Shown piece after piece: positions 1 through 25,393 of a stretch of DNA of 64,000 nucleotides. Position 1 is the first letter of the stretch; each line of letters starts with the position of its first letter. Below the pieces are notes generated by a model. It searched no databases, was not told the origin of the DNA, and saw nothing but the letters and a program-made list of their open reading frames with translations. Position numbers and translations under genes: made by a program. The stretch covers positions 6,386,001 to 6,450,000 of the forward strand of contig CAVNZM010000012.1 of NCBI GenBank assembly GCA_963693365.1, given 5' to 3'. This stretch comes from Amoebidium appalachense (Eukaryota; Ichthyosporea).

Positions 1-209
1 AACAAAAAAAAAAAACAGCCCAACCCCGGGGAGAGTGGGGGTGTGGAAATGAAAAAAGAATACTTAACGGTTACAATCAATTCCCGTCCTCCGTAGTTCA
101 CTAAAAAAGTTTATTTTTATTCTTCGAACAAACTCCTAATTTACACCTAGCCCACATTCAGTGAAAAGCCACTCACTCCCCCCCCCCCCCCCCCCCCCCC
201 CCCCCCTAC

Positions 210-675
210 CCACGTTACTTTTAATGTGTGCCTTGCGTGTGGGTGGGCATGTGCCTATGTGTTCAAGGGGGGGGGGGGGGGGGGGGGAAAGGGGGGAGGA
301 GGGGCAAGAGGGGGAAGGGGGTAAATAGAAGCGATGGCGTGATCGTGAAAAAACATGATTAAAAGGCCCTCTGTCCTTAACTACACATCTCCCCTTGTCT
401 CCTGCCGCCCGCCCCTTCCCCCTCCCCTTCCCCCCAAACCCCCCACGCACACACACGCACACGCACACACATACACACACAAACACACACACACACACAT
501 ATTCACACACACAGACACACGCACGGAAACATACCGAATATCTCAGATTCCGGGGTGACGTCATCAGGCCAATCAGGTTCGTCCATTGGTGATGAGGATG
601 GGAGGAGTCCCACGTTCACGTTTGGGCTGTCGACAAGCAACATGGGTGACGGGCAGCTATGCGGGTAACAACCAC
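210..675 (-). CDS. Possible partial minus-strand gene, two candidate exons
   Basis: I do not recognise a family. On the minus strand a segment running from 675 down to 535 is preceded by a good acceptor (CTTCTGCAG), followed by a good donor (G|GTATGT), and is open in one frame. It encodes an acidic stretch that includes SPMDEPDWPDDVTPESEIF. A second segment, 254 down to 210, follows an ATAG acceptor, continues the same phase and reads TCPPTRKAHIKSNV. Downstream a stop occurs near 135 and an AATAAA-like string near 118, but the last acceptor lies inside a G tract and cannot be placed. No start exon was found between 700 and 1600. The same DNA holds a CRE-like TGACGTCA and two CCAAT motifs, so it could be a promoter instead. 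This is a weak call. Confidence 0.28.
556..587. promoter_or_regulatory. CRE-like palindrome with paired CCAAT motifs
   Basis: TGACGTCA (556-563) is followed within 25 bp by CCAAT (about 569-573) and by its inverse ATTGG (about 583-587). This clustering is typical of eukaryotic promoters, where CREB/ATF and NF-Y bind. No gene start can be tied to it, and it overlaps the candidate exon at 535-675, so the two readings compete. Confidence 0.3.
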
Positions 676-1018
676 CTGCAGAAGGGAACACCATGGTTGG
701 GCTTGGCCGCAAAAAGACGTTGGGGAAAAAAGAAGAGAGAGAAAACGGTGGGCGAGGGGTGGGGGGATGTGTGTTGGGGGGGAATGAAAGACAACACGAA
801 GAAGAAAAAAAAGGAGGGGGGGGGGGGGGGGGGGGGGGGGAGGAAGGTTTTGTGTGTGTGACAATGTGCAAAGGACAAGGCTGATCCGAGTATGAGGAGA
901 GAAAAGCGAGGGGGGGGGGAGGTGGTGTGAGCGGGGGAGAGGGGGGGGGGAGGGAGGAAAGGGGGGGCGGGGGGAGCTAGGGGAGGGAGGGAGGGCGGGG
1001 GGGAGAGAGAGGGAGAGT

Positions 1019-1224
<206 letters not shown>

Positions 1225-1379
1225 TGTGTGTGTGTGTGTGTGACTGATGGAGAGGGAGGCAGGTAGGGGGAGATTGTGTGTGCGTGTGTGCATTTGCGCG
1301 TATCTTAACGAGAAGGGGTGGATTGGGGGGGGGGGGGGGGGGGGGGGAGAGGGGTGGGAGGGGAGGGCTGGAATAACGC

Positions 1380-2260
1380 TGGCCAAAGACATCGCAGTAT
1401 GGTGAGGGTGCTCTGGGGAGTGGTTGAGGTTGGAAATAATGGTAACAAAAAAACAGATATCTCAGGTCAGCCTAATATCCACACAAGCACAAGATGTATT
1501 GAGATATATAGGCTGGTTGATCTTGTGGCATGTGTTAGATTATGTTAGCTGCTAGTCTCGTGGGGCTGCTAGGACTAGCATGGGGGGTGTGGCTAATCAC
1601 CTTCAAGGCGGGGCCAACACTGTGACCGCACACCTCTCGAAGGGGTAGGATAGCTCCCAACTACTCGAGCGAGTATAAAGCGTTCTCCCTTGACGTTTAC
1701 CCTTCAAACTTTTCTTGTTTTGACGACTCGATTATGAGGCGCTCAGCTTTGAACTCGGATCACCCAAGCGGGCCTACTATTAGCATGAAATAGTTGTTTC
1801 TGCAAACTTTATTTTCATGAAAAATTCAAACTGCCTCTTTCTAATTCTGCCAAATCCTGCAAAATCCCGTACGGTCATGAGCCAGCGCCCGTGAGCCGGA
1901 TTACATCATATCACTCAAGGTCATCCCGGGCGGCTGCTCACACAGCTGAGTTTTGTCTCACGGTGCTGGGGTTTGCTCTCTGCTTGTTGATCAAGGGTTT
2001 TTTTCTTGATTGCCCTTTAAGAAGGTTTATGAGCTTAGGAGATTGTAGCGCTGGCAAAGAGGCTAGCTCAACATACTTGCTCTGTTGATGCCCTGAATTT
2101 CAGAAACCAGGATCACTTATCTGTCAAATTGTTTCAATTTGCTGCTGGAAGACCAAAATTCTGCCTTGATTAGAAGGCTTTCAGATCTTTTACGTTTCTC
2201 AAGTGTTTCAACAGAGGGTTTTCTATTCGAACAAGCCTCTCTGGCTCTAAAAACGCAAGC
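1380..2260 (+). other. Upstream region of the FAF2-like gene
   Basis: This is about 880 bp of mixed-composition sequence, unlike the repeat-rich flanks. A TATAAA occurs at 1674-1679, about 580 bp before the start codon. It would need a long leader or a 5' UTR intron to serve this gene. No convincing coding exon was seen. Confidence 0.4.
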
Positions 2261-13634
<11,374 letters not shown>

Positions 13635-13787
13635 ATGTGTGTGTGTGTGTGTGTGTGTCTGTGTGTGTGTCTGTGTGTGTGTGTGGTGGTGGTGATGGTG
13701 AAGGTGATGGTGAAGGTGATGGTGGTTGACGGCAGTGGTGGTGGTGGTGGTGGTACCGATTTTGGTGGTGGTGGGGGGGGGGGGGGG

Positions 13788-13821
<34 letters not shown>

Positions 13822-14400
13822 CGAGATCGAAGCGTATGCGTGTACGTATGTCAATGTTATGCATCAGACTTGGAGCATTAATCATTCAAGCAAGGGACCC
13901 GATATGTCGAATTGAATGCATCCTGTGCAGATTTGTTAGACAGCAATACGAGTGAGTGATTTTCGGTTGTATGTGGTAGGGTTGGGTAAATTTTCTGTTA
14001 TGTATGATGGAATTTGTTCACTTGGAACGAAACCACCATTTCGACAGGTCATGCAGGACTTTCTGATCGATTTATATTTACATGAAAAACGAATGAACTT
14101 ACACCGCATCAATGTCCTTGTGCTCTTTGATGTTCTCGCTATTAAAGCACTTTTCTTGTCGAGTGCGTATACAAGAATTGGGGATTTATTTCAAATCTTT
14201 AGCATTAGAGGCTCTTCTGATATGATGCAATTATGTCCGGGATACGCCCGGCGGCTAGGCCACGGTGTGGCTTAGCCAAGAAATATATACGAGTATGATC
14301 TATGAAATACCGCAGCAGGTGTGTGCGTATGCTTGTGCGTGTGTGACATGTGCACGTGTGGTGGTGGTCGAGTAGGTTCACAATGCGCTCTTTGGGCGGA

Positions 14401-14437
<37 letters not shown>

Positions 14438-14971
14438 TGTATGCGTTAGATAGTTGGAAATATGGAGGAGACAACAACGAGCAAAATCAAAGAAAAGGGG
14501 GGGGGGGGGATGAGATGGCGGAAGAGAGGAGGCACGTACGTGTGCACAATGTTTTTTACTCCATTTGCTGGTTACGGTTTATTCTTAATGTGCATGCGCA
14601 CTTCTCGGATACTGATTCATTGACATCCGTATAAATGCAACCCGTCACAGGCACTAGCGACATGGGCAAAGTCAATAATGCAATTGAAAGACTACAGCCC
14701 GACCATATACAAGTTTAACACAGCTGGAGCATTATTACGGAAATCCGGTAACAAAAAACCTTAACACATGACCTGTAAAATCCGCTTTCTCCATGTGCAT
14801 GCGCCGATGTTTGCTTTGCTCGACAGGCGGTAAACACATGAAGCTCATACAGCATCCATATTTCGCTACTAGTGAAAATAGGTGAAGTGACGCAGATTCA
14901 GAAAACATTGGGAAGAAGAGCACCGTCATCCATGCCACGTGCCAGAGCTTTCACCTTGCAGTCTGGATGCA
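13635..14971. other. Convergent spacer between FAF2 and LSM6
   Basis: The two genes end towards each other here. The first 200 bp hold GT-rich and G-tract sequence (13636-13821). The remainder, about 13830-14970, is mixed-composition DNA with one G tract at 14402-14436. It probably contains both 3' UTRs. No coding exon was seen. Confidence 0.6.
14578..14583 (-). terminator. AATAAA polyadenylation hexamer, candidate for LSM6
   Basis: TTTATT on the plus strand gives AATAAA on the minus strand, about 390 nt past the LSM6 stop codon. It is the closest canonical hexamer I could find downstream of that gene. Confidence 0.4.
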
Positions 14972-15096
14972 TTATCTCCTCTTGGCCATGCTGATGTAGA
15001 GCACTGTGTGTGTGTGAGTGTACATGTATGCATATGTGCGTAAACAGAGTATGATGGTGAGTGTGTGTGTGTGTTCGTTTGCGGTGGTGATGGGGT

Positions 15097-15149
<53 letters not shown>

Positions 15150-16925
15150 GTGCGTGCGTGTGTGCGCGCGTGTGTGTGGGTGCATGTGTGTACGTGTGCA
15201 CCGTGCGTGTGTGTATGTGTGTGTGTGTAGATTTAGGCGAGTATGTGTGTGTGCAAGTAGGAATATGCGTGTCTGTGTCTGTGTGCATATGTGTGTCTGT
15301 GTCTGTGTGCAGATATGCACCTGTCACCATGTCAGAAAAATTAGTTGGCATCCGTAAGTAGCTCGTTATACACTTTTAGAGCAACCATCAACAAGCACCA
15401 CACACATGCGCACACAGCAATACGCACCTTACTTGGGGGGGTGAGGGGAAGGGAGGGAGGGAGGGTAGGGGGAGGAGGGGGGGGGGGGGGGGGGGAGATA
15501 AAAGTACTCCGAAACAACATATGCACCACGTGATTTTGTACTATGCATATATTATCTTGTCATTATTTTAATTATTATTATTATTATTATTATTATTATT
15601 TTTGGGGGGGGGAGGGAGGATCAGAGGTATGAGGAATAATCCTAGCGTCCTCCGGCGGCCCCACGGTACACACACATGCACAGCTTCACACCAAAGAATA
15701 TCACGAGGGGGGGGAGGGGGGGGGGGGTTGTACACAAGGAAGAAAGGGGAGAAGGGAGGAAGCAAGGGAGAGGGCAAGTTTTGAGTGCGGGTAAATGTGT
15801 AAGTAGTGGTGTATGCGAAAGAACCCTGTTGGGGGGGTAGGAGGGTCGAAAACCCAATCAAAGGGGTACAGCCACCATCATACTTCACAGTATTCGACTG
15901 TGAAATCCCTAAACAAGTGCAAGCCACCGTCACGAGACGCATGTTCCCTCAAGCACCAGTATCCCTCCCGTTTCTTTGTTCTATCAACCGTCGGATAGCA
16001 TTAGCCCACATACCGTTGTTGCCACGGATGAAGGCATCGCCATACTTGTTCTTGAGCTGCCCGTTGATGTACTCTTCAGTCTGCTCCAGTGCTATGTTCA
16101 TGTAGCCGTCTAGGCACACGAGCACCCCTGCACGGTAATGGGAGACCAAACACGTAAGAAAGGGAAATAACAGAGGGGGGGGGGGGGGGGGGGGTCCATG
16201 GTGGTGTAAAGGGAACTATGAGGGGGGAAAGTATGAGAATGATTAAAGAGGCGGGAGAGGCAGACAGGGGTGGGTGGGTGGTTGTATGAGGTGGAGGGGG
16301 GGGGGAAGGGGGGGTGGGGGATGGGGGGTAGAATGTGGAGCACGGTAACAAATAAAATTACCCAACGAGTACACACGGTGCCGGACACATGCAGAAGCAA
16401 ACATCCAAGTATGCAACATAAGGGAAACCCGTGCTCAGGGCGGAGGTTGGGATGGGGTGGGGTGGGGGGGGGGGGGGGGGGGGAGGGGGGGGGGGGGGGA
16501 GATAGTAATTGCAACTGAGTTCAACACCCATAAACCTCGTATACGAACCCAGCTCAAACAACAGCGTAAGGTTTGTACTTGGGTAGGTCACCCGGCTCGA
16601 TCAGAGAGCGCAGAGTTGTATATTTAAGAAAAAGGTGTATGTGTGAATGAACAAGCTATAGCAGCTTGCAACGAAAATTGCGGTGGGAGGGAGGGGGGAG
16701 GGGACGGGAGAGGGGGGAGGGGGAGGGGGGGGGGGGGGGGGGGGGGGAGGGGAAGGAAAAGGCACATGAACCGCCAGTGAAAGATGGAAATCAGAGTGTG
16801 AAGGGTATGACGAGACCGAGGAAAGGGCAAGCGACAGGAAAAAATACGAAGGGATTCAACTAAAAAAGGCTGAAAAAAAGTGCCAAAGAGACCTGAACTG
16901 GGACGAGACGAAGCGAGAGGGGGAG

Positions 16926-16978
<53 letters not shown>

Positions 16979-17002
16979 AACACACACACACACACACACA
17001 CA

Positions 17003-17060
<58 letters not shown>

Positions 17061-17084
17061 GGGGAGAAGGAAGGGGGGGGGGAG

Positions 17085-17129
<45 letters not shown>

Positions 17130-17354
17130 AGAGAGAGAGGGGGAGAGAGAGAGAGAGAGAGAATAGAGAGAGAGAGAGAAGAGAGGGGGGGAGAGGGGGG
17201 CGGGGGGGGAGGGAGCGGGGCAGAGGGGAGGGGGAGAGGGGGTTAAATGCGTCATAAAGTGCGAAGTACAGATTCAGAACGGGCAGCACAATTCAGAACG
17301 GGCAACACAACGGACACAGTCGCAACATAAGGAGGGCCCATCCGGGGGAAGAAA

Positions 17355-17393
<39 letters not shown>

Positions 17394-17442
17394 ATAGAAA
17401 GAGGCGGGGAGTGGAGGGGGGAGGGAGGGGGGGGGGGGGCGG

Positions 17443-17485
<43 letters not shown>

Positions 17486-17579
17486 CTCTGTAATCGACGC
17501 CCGAGTTAAGCTTAACGACTACTGGCTTGTTAACTATCTGCTTGAGAAAGTCACTGGGCTTCGTCCGATGTTCGCTCAT
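14972..17579 (-). CDS. LSM6: U6 snRNA-associated Sm-like protein LSm6 (3 exons, 79 aa)
   Basis: LSm6 is a subunit of the LSm2-8 ring on U6 snRNA in the nucleus and of the LSm1-7 ring in cytoplasmic mRNA decapping and decay. Exons on the minus strand are 17579-17486, 16127-16014 and 15003-14972, all GT..AG with phases 1 and 1. The protein begins MSEHRTKPSDFLKQIV. Sm motif 1 spans roughly 19-51 (KLNSGVDYRG across exon 1/2, then LDGYMNIALEQTEEY). Sm motif 2 is near 57-74 (KYGDAFIRGNN, then VLYIS from the tiny last exon). The C-terminus is MAKRR. Human LSm6 is 80 aa, so it is complete. The last exon codes for only ten and two-thirds residues plus the stop, so it is easily missed. The introns hold (GT)n, (CA)n/(GA)n and long G tracts. 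The gene is convergent with FAF2. Confidence 0.95.
16545..17275 (-). repeat. Degenerate, interrupted copy of the 214-bp repeat
   Basis: Read on the minus strand, 16615-16545 matches the start of the dispersed repeat (CTCTGATCGAGCCGGGTGAC, then GAGCTGGGTTCGTATACGAG), and 17275-17243 matches its end (GTACTTCGCACTTTATGACG). The two pieces are in inverted order or rearranged and are separated by CA, GA and G tracts. The repeat sits in LSM6 intron 1. Confidence 0.45.
16928..17254. repeat. (CA)n / (GA)n compound microsatellite
   Basis: CA runs at 16928-17004 pass into GA runs (17005-17050 and 17091-17180) with G tracts between them, inside LSM6 intron 1. Confidence 0.93.
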
Positions 17580-17718
17580 CTTTGCGTTTACGACAAGGAG
17601 TTCACGCTCGGAGACCAGAACACAGAATTTTTGAGCCCATCGAGTGATGCATCTGCAGTTGTCTGTCGACACTGTACAGTACTGGCATGACCCGAAAGAA
17701 CGGCTCAACGATTCGCAT

Positions 17719-17727
17719 ATTATATAA
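17719..17727 (-). promoter_or_regulatory. TATA-like element upstream of LSM6
   Basis: On the minus strand GGTTATATAATATGCG lies about 140 nt upstream of the LSM6 start codon. Its AT-rich core is isolated in a GC-balanced region. It could be a core promoter element; there is no direct evidence for use. Confidence 0.35.
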
Positions 17728-18435
17728 CCGATTCGGGTCGTCTGTCCTGGCCTGTGACATTATGAAGATGTCGAGATTCGGGTCGACCCGGAATGTGCAA
17801 ACGTGGTTACGTAATCGTGTGAGGGCTGACTTGAACCACTCTTTCAGAGGGCCGTGCTTTAACAGTGTGCTATGCACGGTTTGACGGTATGAAGGTTCTG
17901 AACACAGTTCAGAGGGCCGTGCGTACTGACAAGGGGGTTTGCGCAGTTTACGCACTATTTATTGCTGTGACACTGTCTGGGGCCCAGCCTCACTCGACGG
18001 CCTACTGCGTTTCCAGCGCAGCCAATCAAATGCAGCTATTGACATATGAGGGAGTCAGGGAGGGGCTGAGTATATGTATCACTCACTGTCACTAGGTTCA
18101 TCGGACGATGCTCTTTTTTTTCTCCTTTCTCTTGTCTCCTTCTTTTTTAAGAGTGCATACAAAACTGTATTGGCTTAATACCACACAAATGATTCTCAGT
18201 TGCGCCACAAGAATAGCTGACAAGCGTACCTTTTCTATACGAAGGCCGTAAGTTAGATCTGTAAGCTGTGTTAACGTTTTGAACGAACTTCGGAGTCCTG
18301 AGGTTTGGATAAGACCCTTTTGTTTATGGTTTTTATATCCTACATACGTTAACTACTCTTCCAAAAAAAAGCACGTTTATTCCCTTTTCCTCCTACATAA
18401 CAACTTGACAAAATGGACCCACTTGGCGTTAACGA

Positions 18436-18864
<429 letters not shown>

Positions 18865-18924
18865 CCCCCCCCCCGCTCTCTTTCTCTTTCTAGAAATCTT
18901 GCTCCCCCTCTCTTTCTCCCTTCC

Positions 18925-18971
<47 letters not shown>

Positions 18972-20507
18972 CCCCCTGTTTGCCCTTTTCCTCTCTTCTA
19001 GAAAGACACGTACGCCCCCCCCACACCCACCCCACACCATCCCGCCAACAACAACCACCGCTCCACCCCGTTAAACCCGCCTCCAACCATGCAGTTCAAC
19101 TCCTCCCTCCTCCCCCCGCTGACTATATTTTTTCTGTTTTATGCGACTGTTTTCCTCAGCCATGTTTATATTTAACATTTTTTTTTTGAGCAGTCCCCCA
19201 AATTTTCGAAGCTTGCCGATGCTGAGAGGATTTCGGGGTTTTACAAATTCCAACCCTGATCGGCTGATAAGCGCCCAAATTCGATTGGCTGAAATGTTTA
19301 CAGTTTACATACCTCACATTACGTAACTCTCGTACCTACAAAACACATGATGCCATTCACGTGCTCATAAACACGTGTGCGGATGCTTACAATAGAAACA
19401 AGACTTTTCTTTTTACGGCATACAAATAGAGACATATACTCATGTGCTTGTTGCATTTTTTCCGCCCGGGTCGCTTCTATTCATGTGTTTGATAGTCTCA
19501 ATTCTGGTCAACTTTTGACTTTGGGAGAACAAAAGGGGCTAAGGTAGGCTAACAAAGACCTTCAAGCCGCGTGAAAGGCAACCAAAACGAGTCCTTGGGC
19601 AAGAGGAGCATGTGCCAGGAGGGAAGAAAAGCATAGATTAAGGGAGTTAGAAAGAAAAGGGTTAAAGGAGGCAGGGAGTTTAGGGGTGCGGTGAGTGGAC
19701 GACGAGTGAGGGGTGAAGAAAGGGTGGGTGGGGGCGGGGGGAGGGGGGGGGGGGGAGGGGGGGGAGGGGGGGGGGGGGGGAGGGGCGAGAAGGAGCAGAA
19801 GAGGAGTCGGCGGTTAAACGGCATGTGCCAAGGGGGTTCGGGGCGTGAGGAAAGGGCGGGCGGGGGGGAGGAGGGGGGGAAGGGGGGGGGGGGGGGACGG
19901 ATGGAGTGGGAAGAGAACTAGAGATGGGATGGGAAGAGGGGCAGAAACGGAGGGGAAAGGGGTGCATGTGCGTATGTGTGTGCTAGGAGGGGTGGGGGTG
20001 TGGGTCGAGGGAGGGGGGCAATACGGTGGATGGGAAGGGAGGGGGGGGGGGGGGGGGGGAGGGGGGCAAAGCGGGGGAGAGGAAACGGGTACATCCCTAT
20101 GAGATTAGGTAGGTAACGTCCACGGCCCTCCATCACTTTGTTTGCACACATAATCCTAACTGTGTATTCAGTGTACATGGCTGTTCACGCACATTCACAT
20201 TATTGTTTCGTGCTCGTATATTGAACACCAGCATCAAATAGTGTTAACACGCAACTCAATCGTAAGGCTATGCATAGAAGGCCATATACATTTGTGTACT
20301 CCGGTCGCATCTCAGGCATGGGGGCAAGATTTTGCAGGGCTCATGTTGTGTAGAACAAGAAGAAAGACGGGAACGGTGGAGTGACGGCCCTGAAGGCACT
20401 GTACGTAATTGATAGTTACCAACACTTATCTAGTTAAAGTGCAGTCAGCGCTTCTTCATTGAATTACCTTCGTAGTGACCTAACCTACCTCAGTCGATGT
20501 GTGAAAC

Positions 20508-21330
20508 ATGGCTTCTGGGCAAGAAGGGGATTTCGAGGTGCGGGCCAAGGTGCTTGATCTTCTGGGCACCATATTTGGTGAGGAGGCCGAGGCTGACCAG
20601 GTGCTACTGGATTACCTGGCTGACCTCATAGTACTCGAGGTTGGTTCTTACCTGCTTGTGAGCATGTTGTGCATCCTGTGCGCTATTTTATACATGCTGT
20701 ATTTGTTTGCCATGACAACAGGCAGGGATCCGAAGCATGCACTGTAACACAACTGCATAATGCCTACATCTATAGCAACAGGGACTATCGTCTTGTTTTC
20801 TTGGTTTCAAACAGCCCATGATTGTTTGCCTGCAATTATACACACTGGTGCCATACCTGTTCTCTTCCTTGTTTTCCCCGTTACTTTTCCAGGTGCTCAT
20901 AAGCTCCACCAATGCAGCGTGCAGACCTCAGGCAACAGTCGGACCTTGTATCTGTTGTGTCGCAGTATGTGGACAGCAGCACCGGGTGGCTGGTGGAGGG
21001 CTGTGGCCTGCTGTGGGACAGCCTGGCCACTATTGGGCTGCTGGGGGAGGGGGAGGTGGGTGCATGTGTACGTGTGGTTGTGTGTGTGTGCATATGCATG
21101 TAGAGGGGTTTGTGTGTGTCAGGGTGGGTGTATGCGCTTGTGTGTGTGGTGGGGGGAGGGGACGGGGGAAGGGGGGGAGGGGGGAGGAGGGAGCGGGACG
21201 GATGGGTGGGTGGGTGTGGGTGGGCGGGTGGCGGGTGGTGTGTGTATGGTGTGTGTGTTTGTGATAAGGAAAAGGGGAGAGAGCATACGGGTACCTGTGC
21301 ATGTGTGTGTAGGAGTGTGTCTGCACTCGT

Positions 21331-21416
<86 letters not shown>

Positions 21417-22301
21417 TCGCGTGCGCGTGCGTGTGTTTGTGTGTGTGTGCGTGCGTGATTGTCTGCACAGTGTGTGTGCTCGTGAACGTGTGTGCAAGTG
21501 CTCTTGTTAAATGGTGTGTGCTTGTCTGTATGTGTGTGTGCGTACAGATATTGTGGTGGTGGTGGCTGTGTGAGTGCATATTCGCGAGTTCTCTTTTGTT
21601 TTCTTCTACCCGTTTCTTATCCTTTCTTTTCTTTCTTCCTTTTTTCAGTTTTTCTTCCTTCCTTCCTGTTCTTCGCTCTCTCTCTCTCTTCCCCCCCCCC
21701 CCCCCCCCCCCCCCCCCCCTTTTTCCCCCTTTTCTTTTTTTTTTTGGGGGGGGGGGGGGGGATTGATTTCCACAGGATTTCGGGGTCCATTTGCATACCT
21801 GTTATTCTTTTCTTACTTTTTTTTTTTTGGTGTGTGTGTGTGCACACGCAACCACGGGCGTGGACATTTGTCTGCACCCGTGTGTGCAATATTGTGCGTG
21901 TACGATTGCGTGTATATGTGCATGTGCATGGTTGCACACACGCCCGCGTGTATCTGTGTATGCGTGTGTGCGTGCGTGCGTACGTGCGTGCATGCGTGCG
22001 TGCGTGCGTGCGTGCGTGTTGATGCATGTGCAACGTTTGTGTGTGTGTGTGTGTGTGGTCCAGGGGGAGTGGGGTTGTGCTGTTCGAAAGGGATGTTAGT
22101 GTTCGGGTTAGTTACTTTGACAGTTCTTAAGCTAGTGTGTGGGCCTTCTTGTACTCATGGCTAGAACGGAGATTAGGCATTGTGGCTGAGATGCATTCGA
22201 CCATCCCTAATTTTATCCCTTTATCCCCCCCCCCCCCCCCCCCCCCAACCCCCCACAACACCAATGCACAATAAGGCTTGAGGTCGATCACGCGCACGCA
22301 C

Positions 22302-22372
<71 letters not shown>

Positions 22373-22631
22373 CAGGAAACAACTGCCTACACCGCATACA
22401 CTCAGGGTGGCCCTGCATTACTCCCACAACCGGTGAAGATTGACCGGCCCAAGTTTGAGAAGGAGGGTGGGGACATCACACAGAGCAGCTATGTGACGGA
22501 TGTGGAGGATAAGCCACTGAGAATAGAGGCACAAGAGGCGGATGGTATGTGCATATAAGTGTGGGTGGGTGCGGTGGGTGGGTGGGTGGGTGTGGGTGGG
22601 TGAGTGGGTGAGTGGGTAGGTGGGTGTATGG

Positions 22632-22720
<89 letters not shown>

Positions 22721-23875
22721 CGCGCGTGTGCGTGGGTGTCTGTTTTGCCACCTACCTATGCCTCTTCCTGCCTCTGCCATCTCTTTCTCTTACTCTCTTT
22801 CTTTCTCCTTTCCTTCCCTCCCCTGTCTCACTCTCGGCCCCTCCCTTATTTCAACTATTTCCTCTCTTGCTTTCCTTGTGTGGGTGTAAGTGTGGTTGTG
22901 GTTGTGTTTGTGTTCGTGTGTGTCTGTATCTGTGTGTCTGTGTGTCTGTGTGTGCACGTGCTTAGGGTGTGTATGCGTGTGCGTTCACTTGTTTTGGGAT
23001 GACTGGGTGGGAGGGATTGGGTTGGTGTGTACGTGTGTGTGTGTTGGGGGAGGGGGGAGGGGGAAGAGGGAAGAGGTGTGTAGAAAAGTAAGGTGGGGAT
23101 GCGTGGTATTAACCGTTTCCCAGCTGAATTTTTTTTTGTGTGTCGTTGGCTCAATCTTGTTTCCGTTTCTCTTATTCCGAATGTAGATGATGATTGATAG
23201 ATTCGTGCACAGAGCTGTGTGTGAGGCTGTCTGTAGAGGTGTCGGTGTTTGTGTGGGTGTTTGTTGCCGTGGGAGAGAGAGGGGGAGGGGGCGGGGTGGG
23301 AGGGGAGCAGGATATGGAAATGTGTTCACGTTCAGAATAGATAAAACCCATTAGATTGTCGAATGCGGCAATATTTGGTGTTAAGAGGTAGATTAGCCAC
23401 CACACTCACCCATGGTATGTTGCAACGCTACAAGTGGTTTGAGCGGGTATTTAAATGTCACTAACCACACGCACATGTGCTCCTCTTTTTTTTTTTTTTG
23501 CACGTGCAGATGACGAGGAGATAGTGCCAGGTGTATCCGGGTGTGCCATGTGCCTGCGACCCATGCCCCTCACCCGCCACCACCTGATACCCCGCACACT
23601 GCACCGTGCCTACAAGAAGAGAGGGTACGAGGATGCACTGCTCAATCTGTGTGTCAACATATGTAGACCATGCCACAACGCCATACACAGGTATTTTTTT
23701 TTTTTTTTTTTGGGGGGGGGGGGGGGGATAGGGGGGTGTTTGCAACAACAGATGTGTATGTGTGTAGCCTGTGTGCATGTGGGTTGGTGGTCTTTTTGGT
23801 GTAGGGGGTGATATCATGTTTTTGGCTGGGTGTGTGTTAAGTGTGCAACGTGCAGGGACCGTTGGTTGGGTAAGT

Positions 23876-23922
<47 letters not shown>

Positions 23923-24582
23923 GGGGGAGGGGAGGGGGGGGGGGGGAGGGGGGGAGGGGGGGGAGGGGGGGGGGGGGGGGTAGGTAGGCACATTGCAGGG
24001 CACACACATGAAAACTTTGTAACCAGTTCGCTTATTTCACTTGTTATAAAAAACTGTTTCGGAGTCTGTACGTACTGCTAGAAGTCTCTTTCACCATCAC
24101 TACACTCTTAGATCATCTAACCCATACCGTTTCATCCGTTTACTATCACCTTTGGCCTCTCGGTTTTGGTTTTTGTTCTTTGTATGAAAACAAAGAAACA
24201 CGGTGAAGGAGTTTGTTTGCGGGGGCACCGCACTGAAAGTGGTATATGGGAATTGGGCAGGGGAAAAGAGATTTACACTAAGGATAAACGGATTGATACG
24301 TGGGGCTTAGATGTCTTGCATCATGTATGGGCTGGTGATGGGCTGTCTGTGTGTGTGTGTCTGTCTGTGTGTGGGGGGGAGGAGGGGGCAAGGGGGGGGG
24401 GGGGGAGGGGGGGGGGGAGGGGGGGGGGGGGGGGAGGGCTGAATGAGAGGGAGGGAGGAAAGATGTGTTCGTGTGTTTGTGTGTGTGTGTGTGCGCGCGC
24501 GCTTTGTGCGTATTCTTTTTTTGTGTGTCTAGGGAGGGAGTGTGGGGGGGGGGGGGGGGGGGGGGAGGGGGAAGGGGTGTAT

Positions 24583-24613
<31 letters not shown>

Positions 24614-24726
24614 GGGGGACTGAAGACTGACTGTGGCTGTGGCAGGATTTTTGATGAGAAGACGCTTGGGGCCGAATACAACACACTCGAGAAGCTTATG
24701 GCAAATGAAGAGGTAGCCCCCCCTCT

Positions 24727-24822
<96 letters not shown>

Positions 24823-25100
24823 ACACACAAACGTCTCCTCGCTGGTCTAGAGGCCTTCCTGTATACATGCATCTTACTCTCTCCTCAGGCTCTTTCTCTC
24901 CTTCTTTCTCCCCCCCCTCCCCCCATCCCCCATTCATCCACTCACCGATTTACCTTTCGGGGTTCAGTAAGCTCGTGCGAATACCCCTTGCTGCCACACA
25001 AGTCTGTGTCTCTTTTTATTTTTTCTTCCGTTGTTTGGTGCATCATACTTGGTACAGCTGATGTGAACAGGCAGATTTTTGTTAACGTTGTCATTGTGCC

Positions 25101-25131
<31 letters not shown>

Positions 25132-25356
25132 GGGGAGAGTTCGGGTGTGTGTGGGAGGGAGAGGGGGCGGGGGGCCCCGGGGAGGGGCGGAAGGGGGGAA
25201 GGGGGGATGTGTGTGTATTTGTGTGTGTTTACGCACTCACTTCTGCATGTGTGTATGTTTGTATGCACGTTTGGTTGTGTGCAAGGGCGCATGTGGTGTG
25301 TGTGTGTATGTGTGTGTGTTTTCAGGTGTGTGGGTATCTGTGTAGGCACACTCGTA

Positions 25357-25393
<37 letters not shown>

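Noticed and set aside
17602-17955. 117-codon minus ORF upstream of LSM6
   Set aside because: It has no recognisable family, overlaps the LSM6 promoter region and contains a duplicated 13-bp motif. More likely leader or promoter DNA.
20893-20917. Alternative acceptor for HNH exon 2 (TTTTCCAG at 20892)
   Set aside because: It has a better pyrimidine tract but leads to a Cys-rich, low-similarity frame that does not join exon 3 in phase.
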